Assembly (NCBI GenBank): GCA_900756945.1
Contig: CAAELZ010000093.1
Coordinates: 1-46,889, forward strand
Origin: an uncultured Collinsella sp.
GTDB lineage: Bacteria > Actinomycetota > Coriobacteriia > Coriobacteriales > Coriobacteriaceae
Length of the DNA stretch: 46,889 nucleotides
Reading direction: 5' to 3'
In this document: one piece after another, positions 23,739 to 33,126 of the stretch
Layout of the letters: each line of letters opens with the position of its first letter
How positions within the stretch are numbered: the first letter of the stretch is position 1
Position numbers and translations under genes: made by a program
The notes under the pieces: model-generated
Databases searched by the model: none
What the model was told of the DNA's origin: nothing
What the model saw: the letters and a program-made list of their open reading frames with translations, nothing else

Positions 23739-24740
23739 TTAAAGAGCACTCAGGCTCGGGGTCCAGGCGATGGTGGGGGTGGCACCGTCGAGGGTCTCGT
23801 TGATGGTGGCTGCCATGCCGGCGAGGAGGCTGTTCTCGCTTACGGTGAGCGTCTTGTAGCCGCCGGCTCGCATGAGCTCGCGGATCACTACGGCGCCAGC
23901 CAAGATCACGCCTGCACGTTTGGGCTGTACACCCGGTAGCGCGGCGATGCCTTCCGCGTCCAACACAGACATACGCTCGATAGCGGCCGAGACCTGCTCC
24001 AGCGACAGCTCGCGTAGGTGCACAAAGCTCGAATCGTACGGTTCCAGCTCGTGGACCAGAGTCACCAGCGTAGTCACCGTGCCGCCCACTGCGACCAAGC
24101 GTTCGGCGCGCTCAAAGTCGCTGGGCAGACCTTCAAAATAGGCGGCGAACTGCTCACCCGCCCACGCGGCAGCGGCAGTAAGCTCGCCGCGTGCGGGTGG
24201 CAGCGCCGAGAAAAACCGCTCCGTCACACGGCGACAACCGATGTCCAGCGAGCGCGTTCCTTCCAGCGCAAAGACCCCGCGCTCCGGCGCGTACACGCCA
24301 GTCGCGAGCTCCGTGGATCCGCCGCCCGAATCGGCAACAATGATGCGCTCGCCGGCAAAGTCGTGCGCCACGCCAAAAAACGTCAGGCGTGCCTCGACCT
24401 CGCCCGGAATCACCTGCGGTTCGAGCCCCAGCCCGCGCAGGCCGTCCAGCAGCAGCGCAGCGTTGGACGCATCGCGCGCGGCACTCGTGCAGGTGGTGCA
24501 GATGCACGCGGCCCCAAAGGTACGGGCCTCGTCCACAAACATTCGGCACGCAGCGAGTACGCGCTCAACAGCCGCCTCGCAAAAGCGACCCGTCGCGTCC
24601 ACGTCCTCGCCCAGGTCGGTAATCTCGGTATGCTTGGACGAGTCCACGATCGCTCCGCCCTCGACCTGGGCCAACACCAGTCGCGACGACACCGTTCCCA
24701 GGTCGATCGCGGCCACCTTATAGCGTTTGCAATTTGTCAT
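23739..24740 (-). CDS. Ppx/GppA family exopolyphosphatase-like protein
   Basis: The 333-aa protein has the ASKHA actin-like ATPase fold. Phosphate-1 motif AAIDLGTVSSRL (about 10-21) and phosphate-2 motif VADSGGGSTELATG (about 139-152) are clear, as is VGGTVTTL near 220. These enzymes hydrolyse polyphosphate or pppGpp. The length is that of short, Ppx1-type bacterial members. GGAGGGG precedes the ATG. It follows the FtsB/DivIC gene with a 20-bp gap on the same strand, a pairing common in actinobacteria. Confidence 0.9.
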   Translation of the reverse strand: MTNCKRYKVAAIDLGTVSSRLVLAQVEGGAIVDSSKHTEITDLGEDVDATGRFCEAAVERVLAACRMFVDEARTFGAACICTTCTSAARDASNAALLLDGLRGLGLEPQVIPGEVEARLTFFGVAHDFAGERIIVADSGGGSTELATGVYAPERGVFALEGTRSLDIGCRRVTERFFSALPPARGELTAAAAWAGEQFAAYFEGLPSDFERAERLVAVGGTVTTLVTLVHELEPYDSSFVHLRELSLEQVSAAIERMSVLDAEGIAALPGVQPKRAGVILAGAVVIRELMRAGGYKTLTVSENSLLAGMAATINETLDGATPTIAWTPSLSAL

Positions 24741-24760
24741 TGCGAGCTCCCCTCCGGGCG

Positions 24761-25531
24761 CTATTTGCCGTTGGACACGACCGTCTGGCCCTCGACGCCG
24801 TTAAACCCAAACAGCATGTCGAGCGCCTGGATGTACCACGGCGCGTCCTTGCCGACTTCTTCGATTTCCTTGGCAACTTCGCTGGCCTTCTTGGCGTTCG
24901 ACGACTTCTGGCTCGACGAGGCATCAGAATCGTCGTCCAGGCCCTGCACTTCAATCTTCTTCTCACCGGGCATCACCAGGCCCAGGTCCTCGGACGCCGC
25001 GTCCTTGATACCCTCCTCCGAGAGCAGCTTGTCGACGCTTTTTTGCAGATCATCATTGTATTGCTGGCGAATCTCGACCTGCTTGGCCAAGATATCGCTC
25101 GAGCGTTTGGCAACGTAAAGGTCGCGCACGGGAAAATACAGGCTCACGAGCACCAGGGCAACGACGATGCCAATGAATAGTCCTCGCTGGGGGCCGTGGG
25201 TAAAGTCGTAAATTGCCTTGACCACTGCATTGTCGTTGGCGTAATGCATGAAGTCCGAGCCCGAAAGACGGTTCGAGGGCCTACTCGGCTTTTCATGCGC
25301 TTGAGCCGAGGAACGCTGAGCATGCTCCGAATGCGCCGGGCGCACCGAACGTGGCGGACGGTCCGTCGGCGTATTCACTTGAGCACGGGAGTGTGAGGCA
25401 CTTGTCGGTCGCTGCATGGAGCGGTCGGCGCCGGCGTAGGCGGACCCACCGAGCTGCACCGTGCGCGCACGGCGAGGCGACGGCTCACGCGAACCGGCGG
25501 AATAGTACCTGTTGTCGTAAATCTGATCCAT
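24761..25531 (-). CDS. Septum formation initiator (FtsB/DivIC-like)
   Basis: The 256-aa protein has a long disordered, basic and serine/proline-rich cytoplasmic N-terminus (about 1-115). One membrane helix (about 118-138, GLFIGIVVALVLVSLYFPV) and a short coiled coil (about 145-175, SDILAKQVEIRQQYNDDLQK) follow, then an acidic serine-rich tail. This is the topology of actinobacterial FtsB/DivIC divisome proteins. CAAGG precedes ATG 25531; the frame is open 42 codons further up but that part is proline/arginine noise over the leader. It lies between eno and the Ppx gene, as in other actinobacteria. Confidence 0.82.
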   Translation of the reverse strand: MDQIYDNRYYSAGSREPSPRRARTVQLGGSAYAGADRSMQRPTSASHSRAQVNTPTDRPPRSVRPAHSEHAQRSSAQAHEKPSRPSNRLSGSDFMHYANDNAVVKAIYDFTHGPQRGLFIGIVVALVLVSLYFPVRDLYVAKRSSDILAKQVEIRQQYNDDLQKSVDKLLSEEGIKDAASEDLGLVMPGEKKIEVQGLDDDSDASSSQKSSNAKKASEVAKEIEEVGKDAPWYIQALDMLFGFNGVEGQTVVSNGK

Positions 25532-25622
25532 GTGCGCCTTGTGCGGTTGAGGTTTGTTTGCGCTAAGTCTTTTAGTTATAGCACGAGTGCGCGCACCGCC
25601 TTCGGCGGCCCTTGCTCGACAT

Positions 25623-25655
25623 AAAAAAGGCGCTGAGCCATATGGCCCAGCGCCC
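25623..25655 (-). terminator. Terminator of eno
   Basis: GGCGCTG/CAGCGCC with an inner AGCC-ATAT-GGCC extension. On the minus strand it ends in TTTTTT. It lies about 70 bp after the eno stop. Confidence 0.92.
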
Positions 25656-25727
25656 AATGGTGCTCAACAGTGTCCGACGGGAGCGAGGCGAATCCAAGTC
25701 AGCCCCGCCCCCGCACACGCCGCTTGC

Positions 25728-27017
25728 CTAGCGAATGTTGTAGAACGCGGCCTTGCCGGCGTAGCGCGCGCTGCCCTCGAGCTCGTCCTCGATGCGGATG
25801 AGCTGGTTGTACTTGGCGATACGGTCGCTGCGACACGGGGCGCCCGACTTGATCTGGCCGGCGTTGACGCCCACGACCAGGTCGGCGATCGTGGAGCCCT
25901 CGGTCTCGCCGGAGCGGTGGCTCACGATGCAGGCATAGCCGGCCTCCTTGGCGGTCTCGATGGCCTCGAGCGACTCGGTGAGCGTGCCGATCTGGTTGAC
26001 CTTGACCAGGATCGCGTTGGCGGCACCCAGCTCGATGCCCTTCTTGAGGCGCTCGGTGTTGGTGACGAACAGGTCGTCGCCCACCAGCTGCACCTTGTTG
26101 CCAATGCGGCGGGTAAGCTCAACCCAACCGTCCCAGTCCTCCTCGGCCATGCCGTCCTCGATGGAGATGATGGGATAGGTGTCGACGAGCTTCTCCCAGT
26201 AATCAACCATCTGGGCACTCGTGTACTCCACGCCCTCGCCCTTGAGCTCGTACATGCCGGTTTCGGCGTTGTAGAACTCGGTCGAGGCCGGGTCCATGGC
26301 GTACATGAAGTCGACGCCGGGCTTAAAGCCAGCCTTCTCGACGGCCTCGGTAATGTACTCGAACGGCTCGGCATTGGTCTTGAGGTTGGGCGCAAAGCCG
26401 CCCTCGTCGCCCACGCCGCCGCCCAGGCCCGCCTCGTGCAGCACGCCCTTGAGGGTGTGGTAGACCTCGGCGCACCAACGCAGGCCCTCGGCAAAGCTCG
26501 GGGCGCCCACCGGCATGATCATGAACTCCTGGAAGTCGACGTTATTGTCGGCATGCACGCCGCCGTTGAGGATGTTCATCATGGGCGTGGGCAGCAGATG
26601 GGCGTTGACGCCGCCCAGGTACTGGTACAGCGAAAGACCCGCCGACTCGGCAGCGGCGCGGGCGACGGCCAGCGACACGCCCAGGATGGCGTTGGCACCG
26701 AGCTTGGTCTTGTTGGGGGTACCGTCCGCGGCAATCAGCGCGGCATCGACGGCGCGCTGGTCGAAGGCGTCGAGGCCCACGACGGCGTTAGCGCACTCGT
26801 TATTGACGTGCTCGACGGCCTGCGAAACGCCCTTGCCCAGGTAGCGGCCCTTGTCGCCATCGCGCAGCTCGCATGCCTCAAAGGCGCCGGTCGAAGCGCC
26901 CGAAGGCACCATCGCGCGGCCGAAGCTGCCGTCCTCGAGCACGACCTCGACCTCGACGGTGGGGTTGCCGCGGCTGTCGAGTACCTCGCGACCGTAGACA
27001 TCCAAAATATCGCTCAT
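25728..27017 (-). CDS. eno: Enolase
   Basis: The 429-aa glycolytic enzyme interconverts 2-phosphoglycerate and phosphoenolpyruvate. It starts with the conserved YGREVLDSRGNPTVEVEV. It has GASTGAFEACELRDGDK, the metal-binding SIEDGMAEEDWDGW and LVGDDLFVTN strands, the catalytic-lysine region ILVKVNQIGTLTE, and SHRSGETEGSTIADLVVG. GGGAG lies before the ATG. The gene has its own terminator and stands between mazG and the septum gene. Confidence 0.98.
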   Translation of the reverse strand: MSDILDVYGREVLDSRGNPTVEVEVVLEDGSFGRAMVPSGASTGAFEACELRDGDKGRYLGKGVSQAVEHVNNECANAVVGLDAFDQRAVDAALIAADGTPNKTKLGANAILGVSLAVARAAAESAGLSLYQYLGGVNAHLLPTPMMNILNGGVHADNNVDFQEFMIMPVGAPSFAEGLRWCAEVYHTLKGVLHEAGLGGGVGDEGGFAPNLKTNAEPFEYITEAVEKAGFKPGVDFMYAMDPASTEFYNAETGMYELKGEGVEYTSAQMVDYWEKLVDTYPIISIEDGMAEEDWDGWVELTRRIGNKVQLVGDDLFVTNTERLKKGIELGAANAILVKVNQIGTLTESLEAIETAKEAGYACIVSHRSGETEGSTIADLVVGVNAGQIKSGAPCRSDRIAKYNQLIRIEDELEGSARYAGKAAFYNIR

Positions 27018-27154
27018 GTTGTCTCCCTCTCACTTGGAAACGGGTTGAATGCTTGGCGACACGGCTTGCACGCTACAGTGGCGCGCAGGTTCATAAGTTA
27101 GCCTTATCGCACTTTTTGCATTATGCCCTAAGTTAGCCAAGGGATACAATCTTT

Positions 27155-27199
27155 TTGAAAAATAATGGGGGCGATGAGAAAGTCCGTCCCGTCGCCCCC
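27155..27199 (-). terminator. Terminator of the larC2-yfcE-mazG transcript
   Basis: GGGGGCGA (27167-27174) pairs with TCGCCCCC (27192-27199). On the minus strand ATTATTTTTC follows. It lies 7 bp after the mazG stop. Confidence 0.9.
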
Positions 27200-27205
27200 G
27201 CAGTC

Positions 27206-28066
27206 TTACTCCTCTGCCTTTGCGGCATCCCAGAGGTCATTGAGGCCGTGGGTCGAAAGCTCGGCCAGATCCACGTGGGCGTCGGCCGCCATCTGCTCCA
27301 TCGCGGCCCAGCGGCGGCGGAACTTTGCCGTGCTGGCACGCAGGGCGCTCTCGGCGTCGATTCCCTCCTTGCGCGCAACGTTGACCAGGGCAAAGAGCAG
27401 GTCGCCAAACTCCATCTCGCGCTCGGGCGAGCCGGGAGCCTCGGCCTCAAACTCGGCACGCTCCTCAGCGACCTCGTCCCACACGTCCTGGACCGTCTCC
27501 CACTCAAAGCCCACGGCAGCCGCCTTGCGCGACACCTTCTGAGCCTGCATCAGCGCCGGCAGGTGCGTGGGCACACCGTCGAGCAGACCCTCGGGTGCGG
27601 CCCCGCCTGCCGCCACGGCCTGGTCTTTGGCGGCCTTCTCGGCAAGCTTGACCTCGTCCCAAATCTTGAGCACCTCGTCGGAGTTGTCGGCATCCGCATC
27701 GCCAAACACGTGCGGGTGACGACGGATGAGCTTGGCGTCGATATCGCGCGCCACATCGGCCAGCGAAAACTCGCCGGCATCCGCCGCAATCTGCGCATGC
27801 AGTACGACCTGCATGAGCACGTCGCCCAACTCCTCGCGCAGGTGTGCCGCGTCGTCGGCCTCGATGCAGTCGAGCGCCTCGTAGGCTTCCTCGATCATGT
27901 TCTTGCCAATGCTGCGGTGCGTCTGCTCGCGGTCCCACGGGCAGCCGTCGGGCTGACGCAGGCGCCAGATGGTCTGCACCAGATGCTGCAGCTCGGCCGA
28001 CGCGTCTACCAGCGTGGACAGGTCGCGCGAACCCTCGGCATTTTGCTGAGCCATATGCTCGGCCAT
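27206..28066 (-). CDS. mazG: Nucleoside triphosphate pyrophosphohydrolase MazG
   Basis: The 286-aa protein hydrolyses (d)NTPs to NMPs and pyrophosphate, a housecleaning role. The first MazG domain (about 25-125) has the EExxE and ExxD metal-binding helices in NMIEEAYEALDCIEADDAAHL and REELGDVLMQVVLHA. The second domain (about 190-285) has EEVAEERAEFEAEA-like and GDLLFALVNVARK helices. GGAGG precedes the ATG. Its start lies 2 bp after the stop of the phosphoesterase gene, so the two are coupled. Confidence 0.95.
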   Translation of the reverse strand: MAEHMAQQNAEGSRDLSTLVDASAELQHLVQTIWRLRQPDGCPWDREQTHRSIGKNMIEEAYEALDCIEADDAAHLREELGDVLMQVVLHAQIAADAGEFSLADVARDIDAKLIRRHPHVFGDADADNSDEVLKIWDEVKLAEKAAKDQAVAAGGAAPEGLLDGVPTHLPALMQAQKVSRKAAAVGFEWETVQDVWDEVAEERAEFEAEAPGSPEREMEFGDLLFALVNVARKEGIDAESALRASTAKFRRRWAAMEQMAADAHVDLAELSTHGLNDLWDAAKAEE

Positions 28067-28068
28067 GG

Positions 28069-28617
28069 TTAGTCCTCCCCCATGATCACATGGCGGAACG
28101 CGCCGCCCTCGTAGACGCCGTAGCTATGTGTGCCGTCCTTGGGGATGCTCACGCTGCCGGGATTGAAGAGCCACAGACCCGGGTGCGCGGCGCTTTCCTC
28201 GTTAACCTTGATATGCGTGTGGCCGTAGACGAGCGCGGAGCCTTCGGGCAGCGCGGGCACGTGGTCGACGCTGTTGTGCATACCGGCGCCAAAAACGTGG
28301 CCGTGTGTCAAGAACAGCTCGCGGCCGGCCTCGTCGAACAACGTGGCGTAGTTGGCCATGACGGGAAAGTCGAGCACCATCTGGTCGACCTCGGCGTCGC
28401 AGTTGCCGCGCACCGCGATGATGCGGTCGGCCAGGGCGTTGAGCAGCGGAATCACGCGCTTGGGGGCGTAGTCGCGCGGCAGGTCGTTACGCGGGCCGTG
28501 GTAGAGCAGGTCGCCCAGCAGCACGATGCGGTCGGGCTGCTCGGATTCGATGGCAGCGCAGAGGCGCTCGGCCCAGTATGCCGAGCCATGGATGTCGGAG
28601 GCGATGAGGTATTTCAT
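28069..28617 (-). CDS. YfcE/MJ0936-family metallophosphoesterase
   Basis: The 182-aa enzyme has the calcineurin-like metal motifs: SDIHG (about 6-10), LGDLLYHGPRND (about 36-47), RGNCD (about 75-79), LTHGH and YGHTH. Short length and NPGS near the C-terminus (FNPGSVSIPK) mark the YfcE group of phosphodiesterases. AAAGGA lies 7 nt before ATG 28617; a longer open frame upstream runs into leader sequence. It is co-transcribed with larC2 and mazG. Confidence 0.9.
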   Translation of the reverse strand: MKYLIASDIHGSAYWAERLCAAIESEQPDRIVLLGDLLYHGPRNDLPRDYAPKRVIPLLNALADRIIAVRGNCDAEVDQMVLDFPVMANYATLFDEAGRELFLTHGHVFGAGMHNSVDHVPALPEGSALVYGHTHIKVNEESAAHPGLWLFNPGSVSIPKDGTHSYGVYEGGAFRHVIMGED

Positions 28618-28690
28618 GGGGAGTCCTTTCGAAGCGGAGTTGATGGGGGCTGAATACGGGGTCCGGCGGATGTGGAGCCCATCTACCGTG

Positions 28691-29176
28691 TTACTCAAAT
28701 CGCAGCGCCGCGCTCTGAGCCGCCTGCATCACGCGTTGGAGCGGCGCGCCATGCTCGCGGGCAAGGCGGGCGCAATCCTCGTATTCGGGAGCCGCGCGCT
28801 CGCTGCCGTCGGGCAGAGTCGCCACCTTAACGGATACCTCGCCCCAAGGCGTCGTCACCTGCTCGAATCGGCGCGGCAGGCAAACGCGTTCCATCACCTG
28901 GCGACGAACGGCGTTGGTCGTGGTTTCCAAAAAGATAATCGTCTGCAGGCGTTCGATATCCTCATGCGAGCAAATCACCTGCAACTGCCATCCGGGGCGG
29001 CCCTTTTTGCAGTAGAGGGGCAGCCAGTGCACCTCGCGGGCGCCGGCCTCGCGCAGGCGGTCGGCGGCGTAGGCGAGCACCTCGGGCGACGCGTCATCGA
29101 TGTCGCACTCCAGCTTGACGATAGTTTCGGGCGCATCGGTCTCGCGGGACAGCGGAGATGTACTTCCACGTTGCAT
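28691..29176 (-). CDS. LarC C-terminal domain protein (LarC2), stand-alone
   Basis: The 161-aa protein matches only the C-terminal domain of LarC, the enzyme that inserts nickel into the pincer cofactor of lactate racemase: IVKLECDIDDASPEVLAYAADRL, EVHWLPLYCKKGRPGW and FLETTTNAVRRQVMERVCLPR. In some bacteria LarC is made from larC1 and larC2 by a ribosomal frameshift. Here no LarC1 part is found within 380 bp upstream in any frame. AAAGG precedes ATG 29176. It may partner with a LarC1 encoded elsewhere or have its own role. Confidence 0.85.
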   Translation of the reverse strand: MQRGSTSPLSRETDAPETIVKLECDIDDASPEVLAYAADRLREAGAREVHWLPLYCKKGRPGWQLQVICSHEDIERLQTIIFLETTTNAVRRQVMERVCLPRRFEQVTTPWGEVSVKVATLPDGSERAAPEYEDCARLAREHGAPLQRVMQAAQSAALRFE

Positions 29177-29280
29177 ACGGTCCGAATCCTTTCCGCACGG
29201 GCTCGTTTTATTCACCCAAACGCTAGCACATCGGACGTGGCACAGGCGTGACTTTCGTCCGTCGCCGCCCTCACCCCTAT

Positions 29281-29350
29281 CCAAACGTGTACGTCAGCCT
29301 CCAAACATGTCATTTTTTGTCGGTTTTGGAGGCTGACGTACACGTTTTGG
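29281..29350. repeat. Long palindromic repeat, 25-bp stem
   Basis: The arm 29281-29305 (begins CCAAACGTGTACGTCAGCC) pairs with 29325-29350 except for one bulged T. The loop is about 19 nt. It lies in a 383-bp gap (29177-29559) between the larC2 start and the ABC transporter start. I see no gene in the rest of the gap, only AT-richer promoter-like sequence near 29450-29550. Confidence 0.75.
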
Positions 29351-29559
29351 AGCGAGGCCGCACACGATCAGAATTGCGCCCGCACTCCGTCCACCACAAA
29401 GTTCGCCGCACTCAACAATTTTGGACTTTCTACGCAGTTCATCGACCAAAAATTACCCTCGGCATACTTACCCGCTGCACGATGTTACTCTAGTTGCATT
29501 TGGCTAACTAAGCGGCTGCCGAGGACCCCGCCCGGCATCGTTACGGCATAGGAGGTTTC

Positions 29560-32500
29560 ATGTTCGAGAAGCGGCTCTTCTCCCTGGTTCCGCAGGCAAC
29601 GCCCTACATTATGGCAAGCGTCCTGTTTAAGTGGATCGCGCTCATGGCAAACATCACGGTGATGTGGGTGCTTGCGCGCATCTTGGGCGGCATCGTCACG
29701 GACGGCCTTTCCGCCGCGCTCGCCGTCGATGCCCTCGCACAGGCGGCCCTGCCGCTCGCCGCCGCCATCATCGTGCGCGCCGCCTCCATCTACCTGGCCC
29801 AACGCGCCGGCGACAAAGCCGCGTTCGAGGCCGTCCGCCGCGTGCGCTCGTTCGTCTACGACAAGCTCACCGCACTCGGCCCCTCCTACACCGAGACCGT
29901 CCCCACCGCCGAGGCCGTCCAGACCAGCGTCGAGGGCGCCACGCAACTCCAGGTGTACTTTGGCGGCTACCTGCCGCAGCTCTTCTTTGCCGGCTTGGCA
30001 CCCATCACGCTGTTTGTACTGCTCGTGGGCCAAGCGGGTCTTCCCGCCGCGCTGCTGCTCGCCTGCGTTCCGGTCATCCCCGTCTCCATTATGATGGTCA
30101 TGCGCAACGCCAAAAAGATCGGTGCCGAGTACTGGGGCAGCTATGTCGATCTTGGCGGCATGTTCCTGGAGGCCGTGCAGGGTCTCACCACCCTTAAGGT
30201 CTACCAGGCCGATCGAAGCTGGCACGAGCGCATCAACGCCGAGTCCGAGCGTTTCCGCACAGCGACCATGCACCTGCTGGTGATGCAGCTGCGCTTCATT
30301 TGCGTTATGGACCTGGTCGTCTATATGGGCGCCGCGCTCGGCATTATCGTGGCCGCACTGCAGCTCGCCACGGGCAAGATCGGCTTTGAGGCTGCCTTCC
30401 TCATCGTCTTTCTGTCACAGGAGTTCTTTTTGCCTATGCGCCGCCTGGGATCGCTGTTCCACACGGCCATGAACGGCATGGCCGCCTCGCGCCGCATGTT
30501 TGGCATTTTGGATACGCCCGAGCCCGAGCGCGGCGATGTTGAGCTTGATGGTCGCGGCGATATCGAGCTCGCAGGCGTGAGCTATGCCTACGGCGACCGC
30601 ACCGTGCTGGACAGCGCCAGCGCGACCATTGCGCACGGCTCGCTCGTGGCACTCGTGGGCGAAAGCGGCGGCGGCAAGTCCACGCTCGCGGGGATTATCG
30701 CGGGCCGCAAGGACGCCTACCGCGGCAGCGTGCGCATTGGCGGCGTCGAGCTGCGCGATGTCACGGCCGCCTCACTCATGCGCGCCGTCACGCTGGTGCC
30801 CACCAACGGCTACCTGTTTGCCGGCACCCTGCGCGACAACCTGCTGCTCGCCCAGCCCAACGCCACCGACACCGAGCTTTTGCGCGCGCTCGACCGCACG
30901 CGCGTGGCGGCCTTTGTGCGGGCCAACGGCGGGCTCGACATGGTGATTAACGAGGGTGGCACCAACCTTTCGGGCGGCCAGCGCCAGCGCGTGTGCATGG
31001 CCCGCGCCCTGCTGCACGACTCGCCGATCTATGTGTTTGACGAGGCTACGAGCAACGTCGATGCCGCAAGCGAGGCCGCGATCGGCGAGGTCATCGCGTC
31101 GCTTGCCGGCGGGCACATTGTAATTGTGGTGGCACACCGCCTGTCGACGATCGTGGACGCCGATCAGATCCTGGTGCTGGAACGCGGCCGCATTGCCGAG
31201 CACGGGACTCACGGCGAGCTCTTGGCCGCCGCGGGCGCCTATGCGCGCATGTGGAACAGCCAGGAGCAGCTCTCGGCATATGCGTATGCAGAGGGTGATG
31301 CTGAGGATGCCGGCGCGGTTGAGGCTGTTGACGGCAGCGCCGCCTGTGCCGATGGCCTCAACGGTACTAGTTCGTCTTCCGCTGCCGCGGCGCCTGACTC
31401 CGGCCACGCCCGTCGCTCGGTGCCGTCCATCATGTGGCGCATGATGGGGCTCGTCCGACCGCTTGCCGGCTGGCTTGTGCTAGCCGTCGCGCTGGGCAGC
31501 ATCGGCATGCTCACCGCCGCGTTCGTGCCGGCCTTTGGCGCCCTTGGCCTTATGGCCGCGCTGGGCCGCAACGCCTTGGGGCTTGGTCTTATCGCAGCAT
31601 GCGCGGCCTGCGCCGTCTGCGGCATCGCGCGCGGGCCGCTCCACTACGGCGAGCAGCTCTGCAACCATTACATCGCATTCCGTCTGCTCGCACACATTCG
31701 CGACCTAGTGTTTGGCGCCCTGCGCCAGCTCGCCCCCGCCAAGCTCGAGGGCCGCGGCAAGGGCGAGCTCGTGAGCCTGGTCACCTCGGATATCGAGCTG
31801 CTCGAGGTCTTCTACGCGCACACCATCTCGCCCATTGCCATAGCTCTGGTCTGCACCGTTGTGTTTGAGGGCTTTTTGCTGGCTGTGAGCCCCGAGCTCG
31901 CGGGCATCGCGCTCGTGGCCTACGCGGTCCTGGGCGTGCTGCTGCCCCTGACCTCGGCCAAGGCATGCGGCACCACCGGCCGCCAGAGCCGCGAGGGCGC
32001 CGGTAAGCTGGGCGCCTTTGTACTCGACAGTCTGCGCGGCGCGGGCGAGACCATCCAGTTTGCCGGTGGCACCGATCGCAGCCGTGCCCTGGGCAAGCTG
32101 ACCGAGCAAGTCGGCGCCGTGGACGCGCGCCTCAAGCGCCGCCAGGCGGTCAGCGAGGCCGTAGCCGATGCGCTTATTCTTGTGGCTAATCTGGTGATGC
32201 TCGGGCGTGCGCTGCAGCTGGTGGCTGCGGGAACGATTGACTTTGCCGCAGCGTTTGTCGCCGTCTTTACCTTTGTGTCGTCGTTTGGCTCGGTGATGGC
32301 CGTGAGCCGCCTGGGCGCCTCACTGCAGGAGACGCTCGCCTCGGGCGCACGCGTGCTCGATTTGCTCGACGAGCAGCCCCAGTGCGCCGAGGTCGCCGAT
32401 GGACAGAACGTTGAGTTTGCCGGCGCCGCAGCCGAGCATGTGAGCTTTAGCTATGTGGGCGGCGTGGACGCGGGCGGTGCGGGCGCCACAGAGCAGGTCG

Positions 32501-33126
32501 CGAACGACACCGCTGCGAGTCTCATCCTCGACGACGTGACCTGCACCTTTGCGCCCGGTACCATGACCTGCATCATGGGGCGCTCGAGTTCGGGCAAGTC
32601 GACGCTGCTTAAGCTGCTCATGCGCTTTTGGGACCCCGCAGCCGGCACCATCACGGTGAGCGGCGTCGATGCCCGCCACATCAACACGGCGAGCCTGCGC
32701 AGCCACGAGTCCTATATGACCCAGGACACGCATCTGTTCTGCGGCACCGTACGCGAGAACCTGCTGGTCGCGCACGCCAACGCCACCGATGCCGAGCTGC
32801 TCGACGCTTGCCGCTCCGCCTCACTCACCACGCTCATCGACCGTCTGCCGCAGGGACTCGACACGCCCGTTGCCGAGCTGGGCGACTCGCTTTCGGGCGG
32901 CGAGCGCCAGCGCATCGGCCTTGCGCGCATCTTCCTCAACGACGCACCCTTCATCTTGCTCGACGAACCCACCAGCGCGCTCGATGCTCTCAACGAGGCG
33001 TCCGTGATGCAGGCAATCGACGAGCTCAAGCGCCGCGGCAAGACCATTGTGCTCGTGAGCCACCGTGCCAGCACCTGCGCGTTTGCCGATTTCTCGCTTT
33101 CGGTCGAGCACGGGAGGCTGAGCTAA
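29560..33126 (+). CDS. Tandem-fused CydDC-like ABC transporter (TMD-NBD-TMD-NBD)
   Basis: The 1188-aa polypeptide is a complete ABC exporter in one chain. Half 1: six-helix membrane domain (about 15-310), Walker A GESGGGKST (about 367-375), LSGGQRQR, Walker B YVFDEATSNVD, H-loop AHRLST. An acidic, alanine-rich linker (about 565-610) follows. Half 2: membrane domain (about 620-900), Walker A GRSSSGKST (about 1007-1015), LSGGERQR, LLDEPTSALD, SHRAST. CydD and CydC have this kind of pairing and export cysteine/glutathione for cytochrome bd assembly, but the substrate here is inferred. GGAGG lies before the ATG. The stop overlaps the next gene. Confidence 0.88.
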   Translation: MFEKRLFSLVPQATPYIMASVLFKWIALMANITVMWVLARILGGIVTDGLSAALAVDALAQAALPLAAAIIVRAASIYLAQRAGDKAAFEAVRRVRSFVYDKLTALGPSYTETVPTAEAVQTSVEGATQLQVYFGGYLPQLFFAGLAPITLFVLLVGQAGLPAALLLACVPVIPVSIMMVMRNAKKIGAEYWGSYVDLGGMFLEAVQGLTTLKVYQADRSWHERINAESERFRTATMHLLVMQLRFICVMDLVVYMGAALGIIVAALQLATGKIGFEAAFLIVFLSQEFFLPMRRLGSLFHTAMNGMAASRRMFGILDTPEPERGDVELDGRGDIELAGVSYAYGDRTVLDSASATIAHGSLVALVGESGGGKSTLAGIIAGRKDAYRGSVRIGGVELRDVTAASLMRAVTLVPTNGYLFAGTLRDNLLLAQPNATDTELLRALDRTRVAAFVRANGGLDMVINEGGTNLSGGQRQRVCMARALLHDSPIYVFDEATSNVDAASEAAIGEVIASLAGGHIVIVVAHRLSTIVDADQILVLERGRIAEHGTHGELLAAAGAYARMWNSQEQLSAYAYAEGDAEDAGAVEAVDGSAACADGLNGTSSSSAAAAPDSGHARRSVPSIMWRMMGLVRPLAGWLVLAVALGSIGMLTAAFVPAFGALGLMAALGRNALGLGLIAACAACAVCGIARGPLHYGEQLCNHYIAFRLLAHIRDLVFGALRQLAPAKLEGRGKGELVSLVTSDIELLEVFYAHTISPIAIALVCTVVFEGFLLAVSPELAGIALVAYAVLGVLLPLTSAKACGTTGRQSREGAGKLGAFVLDSLRGAGETIQFAGGTDRSRALGKLTEQVGAVDARLKRRQAVSEAVADALILVANLVMLGRALQLVAAGTIDFAAAFVAVFTFVSSFGSVMAVSRLGASLQETLASGARVLDLLDEQPQCAEVADGQNVEFAGAAAEHVSFSYVGGVDAGGAGATEQVANDTAASLILDDVTCTFAPGTMTCIMGRSSSGKSTLLKLLMRFWDPAAGTITVSGVDARHINTASLRSHESYMTQDTHLFCGTVRENLLVAHANATDAELLDACRSASLTTLIDRLPQGLDTPVAELGDSLSGGERQRIGLARIFLNDAPFILLDEPTSALDALNEASVMQAIDELKRRGKTIVLVSHRASTCAFADFSLSVEHGRLS

